A stretch of DNA of 64,000 bases from Roseibium sp. (GTDB lineage Bacteria > Pseudomonadota > Alphaproteobacteria > Rhizobiales > Stappiaceae). The notes beneath the pieces are model-generated. The model did no database searches. It was given only the letters and a program-made list of their open reading frames with translations, and was not told the DNA's origin. A program made the position numbers and the translations under genes. Shown here in pieces: positions 46,341 to 54,841 of the stretch. How positions within the stretch are numbered: position 1 is the first letter of the stretch; each line of letters starts with the position of its first letter. The stretch lies in assembly GCA_017643215.1 (NCBI GenBank), contig JAEPNV010000002.1:186001-250000 (forward strand), read 5' to 3'.

Positions 46341-47057
46341 ATGTTGACGCGCAAGCAGTACGAACTCTTGATGTTCATCCATGAACGGCTGAAGGAAACC
46401 GGCGTGCCGCCGTCCTTCGACGAAATGAAGGAGGCCCTGGATTTGCGTTCCAAATCCGGCATCCACCGGCTGATCACCGCTTTGGAAGAGCGCGGTTTCA
46501 TCCGGCGCCTGCCGAACCGGGCGCGGGCCATGGAGGTGATCCGGTTGCCTGATTCGATCGCGCCGGGGCTTGGAGCGCCGCGCGGGCGCGGGAGTTTTTC
46601 GCCCGAAGTCATCGAAGGATCCTTAGGCAAGGTCGCGCCTGCGGCGGAGCCGGCAGCCAATCCCGGCATAGACACGGGCGCGGAGATCCCGGTCATGGGC
46701 CGGATCGCCGCCGGCGTTCCGATCGAGGCGATCCAGACCCACAGTCATTCCATCTCCGTTCCACCCGATCTTCTGGGCAAGGGCGAACACTATGCGCTTG
46801 AAGTGCGCGGCGATTCGATGATCGAAGCCGGCATCTTGGATGGCGATACGGTGCTGATCCGGCGGACGGAAACGGCCGACAGCGGTGACATTGTCGTCGC
46901 GCTCGTCGACGAAGAAGAAGCGACCTTGAAAAGGTTGCGGAAAAAAGGCGCGTCGATCGCGCTGGAAGCGGCCAATCCGGCCTATGAAACGCGTATTTTC
47001 GGACCCGGACGGGTCCGGGTGCAGGGACGTTTGGTGGCCCTGTTCCGTCAATACTAA
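46341..47057 (+). CDS. lexA: LexA repressor
   Basis: LexA represses the SOS genes and cleaves itself when RecA is activated by DNA damage. The 238-aa protein has an N-terminal winged helix ([20 protein letters not shown], about 1-70), a linker, and the S24 peptidase domain. The self-cleavage bond is Ala124-Gly125 (RIAAGVPIE). The catalytic Ser159 is in RGDSMIEAG and Lys197 in EATLKRL. It is longer than E. coli LexA (202 aa), as usual in alphaproteobacteria. Its promoter holds one perfect and one near-perfect SOS box. Confidence 0.97.
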   Translation: MLTRKQYELLMFIHERLKETGVPPSFDEMKEALDLRSKSGIHRLITALEERGFIRRLPNRARAMEVIRLPDSIAPGLGAPRGRGSFSPEVIEGSLGKVAPAAEPAANPGIDTGAEIPVMGRIAAGVPIEAIQTHSHSISVPPDLLGKGEHYALEVRGDSMIEAGILDGDTVLIRRTETADSGDIVVALVDEEEATLKRLRKKGASIALEAANPAYETRIFGPGRVRVQGRLVALFRQY

Positions 47058-47067
47058 TCGGAATTGA

Positions 47068-47098
47068 GCCAGGTCCGGTGTCTGTATTCGGACCTGGC
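47068..47098 (+). terminator. Terminator-like hairpin after lexA
   Basis: GCCAGGTCCG (47068-47077) pairs perfectly with CGGACCTGGC (47089-47098) around an 11-nt loop, 11 bp after the lexA stop. There is no T-run. It lies between lexA and a convergent gene and could serve both. Confidence 0.6.
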
Positions 47099-47124
47099 CC
47101 TCTCACCAAAAGCCGGTGCGACTA

Positions 47125-48093
47125 TCACGACCCGAGCATTGTCTCGTTTGAGTGCGGATCGGTAAGGTTTTGCGTGAGGAACGCCTCAACGGCCGTTCGC
47201 ATGCCCGGCGTTTCCTCGTGTCCGGCGGTCTTGTCGACCACCACCTGCAGGTTGGCGGGGTAGTCACGATAGGCCCGTTCGACGGTTCGTAACGCAGGCA
47301 TCAGTGCGTCCGGCGGCGTCAGCGGATCCTTTAAGCCGGCGCAGATCAGTTGCGGCCGCGGCGCAACGAGAGCGGCAACGCCGGCCAGATCGCCCTGTTT
47401 CAGCAGTCCGGGCACGGTCATATAGGGACCGTGAAGATCGTGCGCGCCGGACGCGATGAGCGGGGCCATATTGGCAAAGGCGCACAAATGGGCGACCGCG
47501 CGGATCCGCCCATCGAGCGCCGCCAGGAAATAGGCCAATGTCGCGCCCATCGAAATCCCGAGCCCGGCAATGCGGTCGGGCCGTATATCCGGCCGTCCGC
47601 AAAGATAGGTGATACCCGCAATCTGTTCGGCAAGCATCACCCCGATCAAGGGCCGGCCTTTCCAAAGCTGCGCCTTGGCAAGGCTGCTTTCCGTTCCCAT
47701 GACCTGACGGGCGCCAAAGCCCGGCATATCGAGGCAAAGCGATGCGATCCCGGATTCCGCGAGACGGGGCCCGTATGCCGGCTCGCGCAGCGCCGGCCGG
47801 CCAAGTTCAAGCTCGCTGCGCCCGATCGAATACCGGTTTCCGTGAGCGTGACAGTAAAGCACGGCGGGAAACGGCCCTGGCCCGGCAGGCCGGATCAAGG
47901 TCGCTGGAACATCCTCATCTTGAATGGCAAGGCTCAGGGTTTCGACATGGCCAAAACCTGTGGGCCACTCCGCGATGATCCGGGCCGCCGGAGAGACTGC
48001 TGTCGTCAGCTCACAAGTCAAACCCAACAGATCACACAGGTTTCGAATTGTAAGTGGTCCCTTGCCGGGCGGTTCTTGCGTGGAACTGGCCAT
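47125..48093 (-). CDS. Alpha/beta-hydrolase, dienelactone-hydrolase/acetyl-xylan-esterase-like
   Basis: This is a predicted cytoplasmic esterase of about 322 aa. The nucleophile elbow is GLGISMGAT, the acid is probably in CAGLKDPLTPP, and the His in GHEETPG completes the triad. The N-terminal half carries IRPAGPGPFPAVLYCHAHGN, the oxyanion region of this family. The ATG at 48093 is preferred to a GTG at 48129. The gene diverges from uxuA and lexA lies beyond its 3' end, so it probably belongs with the sugar-acid cluster and may deacylate an imported carbohydrate or open a lactone. Substrate not determined. Confidence 0.82.
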   Translation of the reverse strand: MASSTQEPPGKGPLTIRNLCDLLGLTCELTTAVSPAARIIAEWPTGFGHVETLSLAIQDEDVPATLIRPAGPGPFPAVLYCHAHGNRYSIGRSELELGRPALREPAYGPRLAESGIASLCLDMPGFGARQVMGTESSLAKAQLWKGRPLIGVMLAEQIAGITYLCGRPDIRPDRIAGLGISMGATLAYFLAALDGRIRAVAHLCAFANMAPLIASGAHDLHGPYMTVPGLLKQGDLAGVAALVAPRPQLICAGLKDPLTPPDALMPALRTVERAYRDYPANLQVVVDKTAGHEETPGMRTAVEAFLTQNLTDPHSNETMLGS

Positions 48094-48226
48094 GGGCCAC
48101 ACCGTGCCAGCTTCAAGGACCGTCGTCACGCTGTTTGGCGAACCAGTGACACCTCACCGCCATGGTCAGCCCCGATCTCCCGCCAATCCGTCTTGCGCAG
48201 AAGATTTGTTCCGCTAAAGTAGTACA

Positions 48227-48238
48227 CTAGTATTCTTG
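48227..48238 (+). promoter_or_regulatory. Candidate GntR operator upstream of uxuA
   Basis: CTAGTATTCTTG lies just before the uxuA ribosome-binding site (GGGGAG at 48244) and matches CTAGTATACCAG at 50240-50251 at 9 of 12 positions. The core resembles the GTATAC centre of UxuR/ExuR-type operators. The intergenic region (48094-48253) also separates the divergent hydrolase gene. Confidence 0.55.
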
Positions 48239-48253
48239 ATTGTGGGGAGCGGA

Positions 48254-49486
48254 ATGCGTCAGACATGGCGTTGGTTTGGTCCAGATGACAAGGTGACGCT
48301 GTCCGACATCCGGCAAGCGGGTGCGGCGGGCATCGTGACCGCGTTGCATCACATCCCGACCGGACTGCCATGGCCCCCTGCCGAGATCATCCAGCGTCAA
48401 CGGGACATCGAATGCCTGCCTGACGGGTCCGCGACCGGTCTTGCCTGGGAGGTTGTCGAGAGTTTGCCGGTATCGGAGGATATCAAAACCCAAACTGCCG
48501 ATTGGCGGGCGGATTTGGACGCTTATCGGACATCATTGGAGAACCTGGCCGCCGCCGGTATCCGCACCGTTTGTTACAATTTCATGCCGGTGCTCGATTG
48601 GACCCGAACCGATCTGGCCCACACCGTCGCCCATGGTGGTACGGCGATGCGCTTCGATCTCATCGATTTTGCCGCGTTCGACCTGTTCATCCTGGCGCGG
48701 GGAGGAGCCGCGGAAGATTTTCCGGAGGCGGTACATGAGGCGGCCGAGGCGCGGGTTTCCAGGATGGAAGACCGGGACAAGGCCAAATTGGCGGGCAACA
48801 TCGTTGCGGGTCTGCCAGGGGCTGCCGAGCACTGGACGCTTGATGGCATCAAGGATCAGCTCCAGGCCTATTCCGGGATTCGCGAGGACAGGCTTCGCCA
48901 GCATCATTTTGATTTTCTTGAGGCCGTGGCGCCGACCTGCGAGCGCGTTGGCATCCGCATGTGCTGTCATCCCGATGATCCGCCATTTCCGCTTCTCGGA
49001 CTGCCCCGCGTCATGTCGACGGAATCAGACTATGACCGGCTTTTTGCCGCCATCGATCACCCCTCGGTTGGCATGACACTGTGTACCGGCTCGCTGGGCG
49101 CGCGCCCGGACAATGACTGCGCGGCCATGGTCCGGCGCTTCGGACCAAAGATTCATTTCCTGCATCTTCGAAACGTGACGCGCGAGGCCGAAACGGTTCC
49201 GTGTTCGTTTTTTGAGGACGAACACCTTGGCGGACAGACCAATATGGTCAAAGTGGTTCACGCCGTTCTGGAAGAGGAACGCCGGCGGAAAACCGAAGGC
49301 CGGGCGGACCATGACATCCCCATGCGTCCTGACCACGGGCAGGACATTCTGGACGACCGGCACCGGGTTGCCCAGCCCGGATACCCGGCGATTGGCCGGT
49401 TGAAAGGTCTTGCGGAACTCAGGGGTGTCATGGCGGGCCTGACCTTCGCCGCAACGAGCAAGGGGCAACTCGATGGCGCAGCTTGA
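48254..49486 (+). CDS. uxuA: D-mannonate dehydratase
   Basis: UxuA removes water from D-mannonate to give 2-keto-3-deoxygluconate in hexuronate breakdown. The 410-aa protein starts MRQTWRWFGPDDKVTLSDIR and contains GIVTALHHIPTG, TVCYNFMPVLDWTRTDL, and the metal-binding HPDDPPFPLLGLPR and HFLHLRNV segments, all standard for the family. It is somewhat longer than E. coli UxuA (394). The ATG at 48254 follows GGGGAGCGGA. The 3' end overlaps the GntR gene by 14 bp, so enzyme and regulator are co-expressed. Confidence 0.95.
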   Translation: MRQTWRWFGPDDKVTLSDIRQAGAAGIVTALHHIPTGLPWPPAEIIQRQRDIECLPDGSATGLAWEVVESLPVSEDIKTQTADWRADLDAYRTSLENLAAAGIRTVCYNFMPVLDWTRTDLAHTVAHGGTAMRFDLIDFAAFDLFILARGGAAEDFPEAVHEAAEARVSRMEDRDKAKLAGNIVAGLPGAAEHWTLDGIKDQLQAYSGIREDRLRQHHFDFLEAVAPTCERVGIRMCCHPDDPPFPLLGLPRVMSTESDYDRLFAAIDHPSVGMTLCTGSLGARPDNDCAAMVRRFGPKIHFLHLRNVTREAETVPCSFFEDEHLGGQTNMVKVVHAVLEEERRRKTEGRADHDIPMRPDHGQDILDDRHRVAQPGYPAIGRLKGLAELRGVMAGLTFAATSKGQLDGAA

Positions 49487-50174
49487 ACAGGACCTTGATC
49501 AGGCACCCCTGGTCAGGGCGCTCGCCGGTATTGAGATCGACAGGGCAACGGCGATCGCCCCGCAGCTCTACCAGGCATTGCGCGCCCGGATCATCGACAA
49601 TCGTTTGCCGCCGGGCGTGAACGTCAATGAAAGTGATGTTTCGCGCCTGTGCGATGTCAGCCGCACGCCACTGCGCGCGGCGATGCAGCAACTCGCAGCC
49701 GAAGGCCTGATCGTGACCCGCCCGCAGGTCGGGTCGGTGGTGGCCCCCTTGGATGAGGACCGGATGCTTGAAGCGGTTCTCATCAGATCGGCGCTGGAAC
49801 AGGCGGTCGTCCGCCAGCTTTCGGCAAAGGGCCTGGACGAGGGAGGACTTTCGGAAAATCTTGCCATGCAGGAACAGGCGGCATCTGACGACGACTATGC
49901 AGCATTCTTCAAATTCGACGAGCGGTTCCACCGGATGCTTGCGGGGCAGGCGGGCCTGCCGCGCGCCTGGCAGTTGGTCCAGACGGTCAAGGCACATGTC
50001 GATCGTCAAAGGCTTGCGCTGATGTCGTCGATCCCGGGCCGCTCAATGGCTGCTTATCGCGATCATTTGCGCATTCTAGATCTGATCCGGGCAGGCGACG
50101 GTGAGGGAGCGGCACGCGAGATGGACCGCCATGTGCGGACAGTTTTGAACGGTCCGGATGTGAAAACAGATTGA
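49473..50174 (+). CDS. GntR-family transcriptional regulator (FCD subfamily) of the sugar-acid cluster
   Basis: This predicted repressor (233 aa) has a winged helix with RARIIDNRLPPGVNVNESDV and CDVSRTPLRAAMQQLAAEGL (about residues 35-85), followed by an FCD effector domain with the FHRMLAGQAGLP segment. It overlaps uxuA and lies just before the sugar transporter. Palindromic sites containing CTAGTAT precede both uxuA and the transporter, which is consistent with autoregulation of the whole cluster by a hexuronate-pathway intermediate. UxuR and ExuR of enterobacteria belong to the same subfamily. Confidence 0.9.
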   Translation: MAQLEQDLDQAPLVRALAGIEIDRATAIAPQLYQALRARIIDNRLPPGVNVNESDVSRLCDVSRTPLRAAMQQLAAEGLIVTRPQVGSVVAPLDEDRMLEAVLIRSALEQAVVRQLSAKGLDEGGLSENLAMQEQAASDDDYAAFFKFDERFHRMLAGQAGLPRAWQLVQTVKAHVDRQRLALMSSIPGRSMAAYRDHLRILDLIRAGDGEGAAREMDRHVRTVLNGPDVKTD

Positions 50175-50239
50175 GCTTTGGGCGAATTTGGCGCCTCATT
50201 GCGCTGATTGAGGCCGATTGATTTAGAGGTAATTGTGCA

Positions 50240-50251
50240 CTAGTATACCAG
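50240..50251 (+). promoter_or_regulatory. Candidate GntR operator upstream of sugar ABC operon
   Basis: ACTAGTATACCAGT (50239-50252), around the CTAGTATACCAG core, is a near-perfect palindrome with a GTATAC centre, as in UxuR-type operators. It lies immediately before the GGGAGG ribosome-binding site of the binding-protein gene, where a bound repressor would block transcription. Confidence 0.65.
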
Positions 50252-50273
50252 TAAAAGTGGGAGGACATTGGAA

Positions 50274-51560
50274 ATGGCTTATTTTTTGCGTAAATCTGTC
50301 GCCGCCGGCGTGGCCGCCTTTGGCCTGATGGCCAGCGCCGCCCTTGCGGAGACCGAACTTCGGATCGCGTGGTACAATGACGGCATCGAGGGCGAAGTCA
50401 TGCGCGACATCCTCGACAAGTTCGAGGCGCAGAATTCCGACATCAAAGTCACGCTCGATGTGTTGCCGTACAAGGCCATCCTGGAGAGCCTTCCGGTTCA
50501 ACTTGCGGCCGGCGAGGGGCCGGACCTTGCGCGTGTCACCGATCTTGGGGGATTGTCCGGGCATTATCTTGATCTCACGCCGCATGTGTCCGACCCGGCG
50601 TATTGGCGGGAAAACTTCGGGCCGTTCTTGAACTGGATGCAGCCGGTCGGCGAACCAGAGCAGATCTCCGGTTTCATGACGCAACTCACCGTGACCGGGC
50701 CGTACGTCAACAAGACGCTGTTCGAGCAGGCCGGCGTGAATATGCCCGGCGAGAACGCGACCTGGGACGATTGGGCGGCGGCCGTCAACGATGTCGCCAA
50801 AAAGCTCGACATTCCGATCCCGATGGCCTGGGACCGGTCCGGACACCGGGTGGCGGGTCCTGCAATTGCGATGGGCGCGAACATGTTCGACGCCAATGGC
50901 GAGCCCGCGCTGGTGGATGACGGCCTGAAGGCGATGGCCACCACGCTCTACAACTGGCACCAGGACGGCACGATGGCCAAGGATCTGTGGGGTTCGGTCT
51001 CCGGATCACAGTATCTTGGGGCGAACGAGGATTTCGCCAACGCCCGCGTCGTCATGTACATGAGCGGATCCTGGCAGATCCCCCAGTTCGCCGAGAAGAT
51101 CGGCGATGCCTTTGACTGGTGGGCCGTGCCGGCGCCATGCGGTCCGGCGGCCTGTACCGGCATGCCCGGCGGCGCCGCGCTGGTGGCACTCAAGACCACC
51201 GAGCATCCGGCGGAAGTCGGCAAACTGATGGACTATCTGTCGTCCGAAGAAGTCTTGAACGAGTTCTATGGCCGGACCCTGTTCATTCCGGGGCATTTGG
51301 GCCTTGCGGAATCGGGCGTGGATTTCAAAACTGACGATCCGCGCGCAAAACACGCTCTTGAAACGTTCGCCGGCGCGGTGCCGGGCATTTCGCCGGTCGC
51401 ATTCGACCTTCAAGGCTATGTCTACAACCGCGTGATGTTCAACGCGCTGATTTCCCGCCTGGGCGAGGCCATCGTCGGGGAAATGACGCTGGACCAGGCC
51501 TTTGAGCGCATGACCCAAGACGTTGAGAAGGAAATCGCCGAAAAGAGACGCGACGGCTAG
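50274..51560 (+). CDS. Sugar ABC transporter substrate-binding protein
   Basis: This is a periplasmic binding protein of family 1 (carbohydrate), about 428 aa, with a Sec signal peptide ending near SAALA (about residue 22). The mature start is ETELRIAWYNDGIEGEVMRDIL, followed by VTLDVLPYKAILESLPVQLAAG. The ATG at 50274 has GGGAGG at a good distance, and a TTG at 50268 is too close. It opens the transport operon. With uxuA next door, a hexuronate-containing mono- or oligosaccharide is the likely ligand. A stable hairpin follows, which can favour high levels of this subunit over the permeases. Confidence 0.92.
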   Translation: MAYFLRKSVAAGVAAFGLMASAALAETELRIAWYNDGIEGEVMRDILDKFEAQNSDIKVTLDVLPYKAILESLPVQLAAGEGPDLARVTDLGGLSGHYLDLTPHVSDPAYWRENFGPFLNWMQPVGEPEQISGFMTQLTVTGPYVNKTLFEQAGVNMPGENATWDDWAAAVNDVAKKLDIPIPMAWDRSGHRVAGPAIAMGANMFDANGEPALVDDGLKAMATTLYNWHQDGTMAKDLWGSVSGSQYLGANEDFANARVVMYMSGSWQIPQFAEKIGDAFDWWAVPAPCGPAACTGMPGGAALVALKTTEHPAEVGKLMDYLSSEEVLNEFYGRTLFIPGHLGLAESGVDFKTDDPRAKHALETFAGAVPGISPVAFDLQGYVYNRVMFNALISRLGEAIVGEMTLDQAFERMTQDVEKEIAEKRRDG

Positions 51561-51601
51561 TCGCGCGGCGCGAGCCAAAACGGCTCATCTGAAAAAATCC
51601 A

Positions 51602-51632
51602 CCCGGCGCTGATCTTAAAAATCCGCGCCGGG
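51602..51632 (+). terminator. Intercistronic hairpin after the binding-protein gene
   Basis: CCCGGCGC (51602-51609) and GCGCCGGG (51625-51632) form a perfect 8-bp stem with a 15-nt loop and no T-run. Such structures between binding-protein and permease genes often protect the upstream mRNA and reduce downstream expression, as with malE. Confidence 0.5.
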
Positions 51633-51692
51633 CGGAGACCAAACGAACGGGACGCCGTTGTCCCGGTCCTTTCGAGCCGCGAGCCCTAGTCC

Positions 51693-52724
51693 ATGGTCCT
51701 GGAAACCGATCCGCGTGCCGAGCCGGAAACCATCGGGCACCGCGTGAAATCAGCCCTGTCGGTCCCGGCGGTGGCCTTCTTCAAATTGCTCGATGTTCCG
51801 TTTCGGTGGTTGCAGCGCCTTCTGGGCATCGGGTCGATGCCTTACCTGTTCTTGCTGCCGAATCTCGCCTTTTTCGGGCTTTTTGTGATCGTGCCGCTGT
51901 TCTTGAGCCTTGGTTATTCGGTCACCGGCGGTACAAACCTTTATCTCGGCGAGCGGCCCTATGTCGGCGGCGAGCAGTATGGCTATCTGTTCCAGTGCGA
52001 AAACTACACGGATCCGGCCACCTGCCGTGAGGACCGGTTCTGGAAGGCGATCTTCAACACCGGCGTGTTTGTGTTTTTCCAGGTCGGTTTCATGGTTTTG
52101 TTTTCGCTGGTGACGGCGTTGATTTTGAACCGCGAAATCCGCGGGCGCGGATTTTTCCGGGCCGTGTTCTTCTTTCCGGTCCTCCTGTCGCCGGTGGTCG
52201 TCGCTCTGATCTGGAAGTGGATCCTGCTGCGCGACGGCGTTTTGAATGCGTTCCTGGTGTCCATGGGGCTCGACCGCATCCTGTTTTTTGTCGATCCGAC
52301 CTGGGCCATGTTTTGGGCAATCTTCGTGTCCGTCTGGGCGCATATGGGGTTTTACACGCTGATCCTGCTAGCCGGACTTCAGGCCATTCCCCCTGATCTT
52401 TATGAGGCGGCGGAGATGGATGGCACCAAAAAGGAGCGGGTGTTCTGGCGGATCACACTGCCGCTTCTTTGGCCCAACATGCTGGTTGTCATCGTGTTGG
52501 CGCTGATCAAGTCGGTTCAGATCTTCGACGAGGTGTTCGTTCTGACCGGCGGTGGGCCGGGCACGGCAACGCAGTTCATCGTCCAGTATATTTACACGAC
52601 CGGATTTGCCAATCAGGTCCAGAATTTCGGGCTCGCCTCGGCGGCGTCCGTGGTCCTCGGCGTTGTTCTATTCGTGCTGACGCTCGTGCAACTGGCCGTG
52701 ACGCGGCGCAAGGACGAGGGCTGA
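51693..52724 (+). CDS. Sugar ABC transporter permease (MalF/UgpA-like)
   Basis: This permease of 343 aa has a long N-terminal cytoplasmic part (about 40 aa), six to seven hydrophobic segments and the coupling loop LYEAAEMDGTKKERVFWRIT near 232-251. The first periplasmic loop is extended (TGGTNLYLGERPYVGGEQ, then two Cys in FQCENYTDPATCRED) and could form a disulfide. It lies 132 bp after the binding-protein gene and 3 bp before the second permease. Confidence 0.92.
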   Translation: MVLETDPRAEPETIGHRVKSALSVPAVAFFKLLDVPFRWLQRLLGIGSMPYLFLLPNLAFFGLFVIVPLFLSLGYSVTGGTNLYLGERPYVGGEQYGYLFQCENYTDPATCREDRFWKAIFNTGVFVFFQVGFMVLFSLVTALILNREIRGRGFFRAVFFFPVLLSPVVVALIWKWILLRDGVLNAFLVSMGLDRILFFVDPTWAMFWAIFVSVWAHMGFYTLILLAGLQAIPPDLYEAAEMDGTKKERVFWRITLPLLWPNMLVVIVLALIKSVQIFDEVFVLTGGGPGTATQFIVQYIYTTGFANQVQNFGLASAASVVLGVVLFVLTLVQLAVTRRKDEG

Positions 52725-52727
52725 CCG

Positions 52728-53807
52728 ATGGCACTTGCCCAAACAACCGCGTCCGACCGGTCCGTCACCGCCTTTTTGACCCGCAAGCGGGAGGGCGGCC
52801 AGTGGCACTGGACGGATGTCTTCACCTACATCTACCTGTTCCTCGGGGTCCTGTTGATGTTCGGGCCGGTCGTCTGGCTCGTCCTGTCGTCGTTCAAGAC
52901 ACCGGCCGGCCTGCTTGAATTCCCGCCGACCCTTTTGCCGCTTGGCCAGATCGAGGTGCAGGTCGAGGGTTACGACGACCCGTTGCCGCTGTTCAATGTG
53001 ACCATGGAGGATGGATCCGTCCGGGAACTCGCGCAGATCCGGCGCATTGGGATCATGTCCCAAATGGTGGACCCGGCCGATCCGGGCGAGCGGATCAGCG
53101 TGCCCATTGCGGCCCGCGAACCGATCCGGGAAATGCGCGTCGCCGTTGAAAACTATGTCGACCCGCTCGAACGCTTCAATTTCCTTCGCTACCTGCAGAA
53201 CTCCGTGGTCGTGACGCTGGTCTCGACGCTGATCACGCTTTTGATCAACTCGATGGCCGCCTACGGGCTTGCGATTTACGAGTTCAAGGGCCGGAACGCG
53301 ATCATGTTGTTTGTGATCGGCACCTTGATGATCCCGGTCACGATCATTCTTGTCCCGGCCTATCTGGTCGTGACCCAGCTTGGCATGGTCAACACCTTGT
53401 GGGCGGTGATCCTGCCGGGTGCGGCGACGCCGACGGGCGTGTTCTTATTGCGCCAGTACATGTTGACGATCCCCAAGGACCTGATTGAGGCCGCGCGCAT
53501 GGACAAGGCCAGTGAGTGGGCGATTTACTGGCGGATTGTGCTGCCGCTGTCGCTTCCGGCGATTGCCGTGCTTGCGATCTTTTCCGTGATGTGGCGCTGG
53601 AACGACTTCCTTTGGCCGCTGGTCGTTCTGACCCGCAACGAGGTCTACACCCTCCAGATCGGTCTCAATGCCTTCCAGGGCGAACTGGACGTGCAGTGGC
53701 ACTACGTGCTGGCCATGACCGTCGTGACCTTGATCCCGGTCACACTGGTGTTTGCGTTCCTGCAGCGGTTCATCACAACCGGCATTGCGTCATCGGGGAT
53801 GAAGTGA
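52728..53807 (+). CDS. Sugar ABC transporter permease (MalG-like, with periplasmic insertion)
   Basis: This is the second permease of the sugar importer (359 aa). The first helix is followed by an insertion of roughly 70-90 residues (from about IEVQVEGYDDPLPLFNVTME to ENYVDPLERFNFLRYLQNS), so it is longer than typical MalG proteins (about 280 aa). Extended loops are known in alpha-glucoside permeases of the AglG type. The coupling loop is DLIEAARMDKASEWAIYWRI near 247-266. The stop overlaps the next gene (TGATG). Confidence 0.92.
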   Translation: MALAQTTASDRSVTAFLTRKREGGQWHWTDVFTYIYLFLGVLLMFGPVVWLVLSSFKTPAGLLEFPPTLLPLGQIEVQVEGYDDPLPLFNVTMEDGSVRELAQIRRIGIMSQMVDPADPGERISVPIAAREPIREMRVAVENYVDPLERFNFLRYLQNSVVVTLVSTLITLLINSMAAYGLAIYEFKGRNAIMLFVIGTLMIPVTIILVPAYLVVTQLGMVNTLWAVILPGAATPTGVFLLRQYMLTIPKDLIEAARMDKASEWAIYWRIVLPLSLPAIAVLAIFSVMWRWNDFLWPLVVLTRNEVYTLQIGLNAFQGELDVQWHYVLAMTVVTLIPVTLVFAFLQRFITTGIASSGMK

Positions 53808-54820
53808 TGGCGAACACGCCGCTGATCTTCTTTGATCCGTTCCCGCGGACGGACGCCATGGTGTTCACACCCGATGTCCAGGCGGCCTGCGCGGAACTTG
53901 GCCGTGTGGTCAGCCATTTCGGTTCGCGCGCGCCCGACGATCTGGTCGAGAGCCTTCTTCCGGACGTTGACATCATCGTTGGGCAGACGGCGATGCCGGC
54001 CGAGCGTTTCGATCGCGCCCCAAACTTGAAGGCGATCTTGAACGTCAAGGCCAATTGGGAACCGAACATCGACTATGGCGAAGCCCATCGGCGCGGCATT
54101 CATGTGCTTTCGGCAGCGCCGGCCATGGCACCGGCGGTTGCCGAATACTGTCTTGGCCAGGCGATCGCGCTGGCACGTGGATTTGCCGCATCCGATCGTT
54201 TGTTTCGGTCCGGGCACGAGCGTTACGGCATTGCCGGCAACGGAACCGCCTACAGCCTATTTGGCGCCGATGTCGGATTTATCGGTTTCGGCAATCTCGG
54301 ACGGGCCCTTCTGCCGCTGCTCCAGCCGTTCGGCTGCCGCGTCCTTGCACATGATCCCTTGCTGTCGGACCGGTATCTGGACCTCCAGGGCGTTCAACCC
54401 ACTTCGCTGGACGGGGTTTTGTCCAAGGCGCGGTTCTTGTTCATTCTTGCCGGCGTGACGAGCGAGAACGAAGGTTTCCTCGACCGCAAGAAGCTTGAGA
54501 TGATCGCCGAGGACGCGAGTGTTGTGCTTGGCTCACGAGCGGAGGTCGTCGATTTCGATGCGTTTTTGAACCTGGCGGGATCCGGCCGGTTCCGGGCGGC
54601 CGTCGACGTGTTTCCCGAAGAGCCTGTGCCGCAAGACGCCGCTTTTCGGCAGATACCGGATGTCCAGTTTACCGCGCATCTGGCGGGCGGAATGAATGCG
54701 TCCTACGCCCGGATCCGGGACATGATGATGGACGACATGCGGCAGATCCTCAAAGGGCATCCGCCGCTGCGCATGCAAAAGGCAGAGCCGCGCCAAGCGG
54801 CCATGGCCCGCAGCCGGTAA
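53807..54820 (+). CDS. D-isomer-specific 2-hydroxyacid dehydrogenase
   Basis: This NAD(P)-dependent dehydrogenase (337 aa) interconverts 2-keto and 2-hydroxy acids. The Rossmann motif is VGFIGFGNLGRALLPLL near residue 153-169. The catalytic Arg (GSRAEVVD), Glu (FPEEPVP) and His (TAHLAGG) are all present. Gene position inside the transporter operon suggests it acts on a sugar-acid intermediate. It starts within the stop of the permease gene and ends 21 bp before the ATPase gene. Substrate not known. Confidence 0.9.
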   Translation: MANTPLIFFDPFPRTDAMVFTPDVQAACAELGRVVSHFGSRAPDDLVESLLPDVDIIVGQTAMPAERFDRAPNLKAILNVKANWEPNIDYGEAHRRGIHVLSAAPAMAPAVAEYCLGQAIALARGFAASDRLFRSGHERYGIAGNGTAYSLFGADVGFIGFGNLGRALLPLLQPFGCRVLAHDPLLSDRYLDLQGVQPTSLDGVLSKARFLFILAGVTSENEGFLDRKKLEMIAEDASVVLGSRAEVVDFDAFLNLAGSGRFRAAVDVFPEEPVPQDAAFRQIPDVQFTAHLAGGMNASYARIRDMMMDDMRQILKGHPPLRMQKAEPRQAAMARSR

Positions 54821-54841
54821 GGCGTTGGCCAAGGGGGTGAG

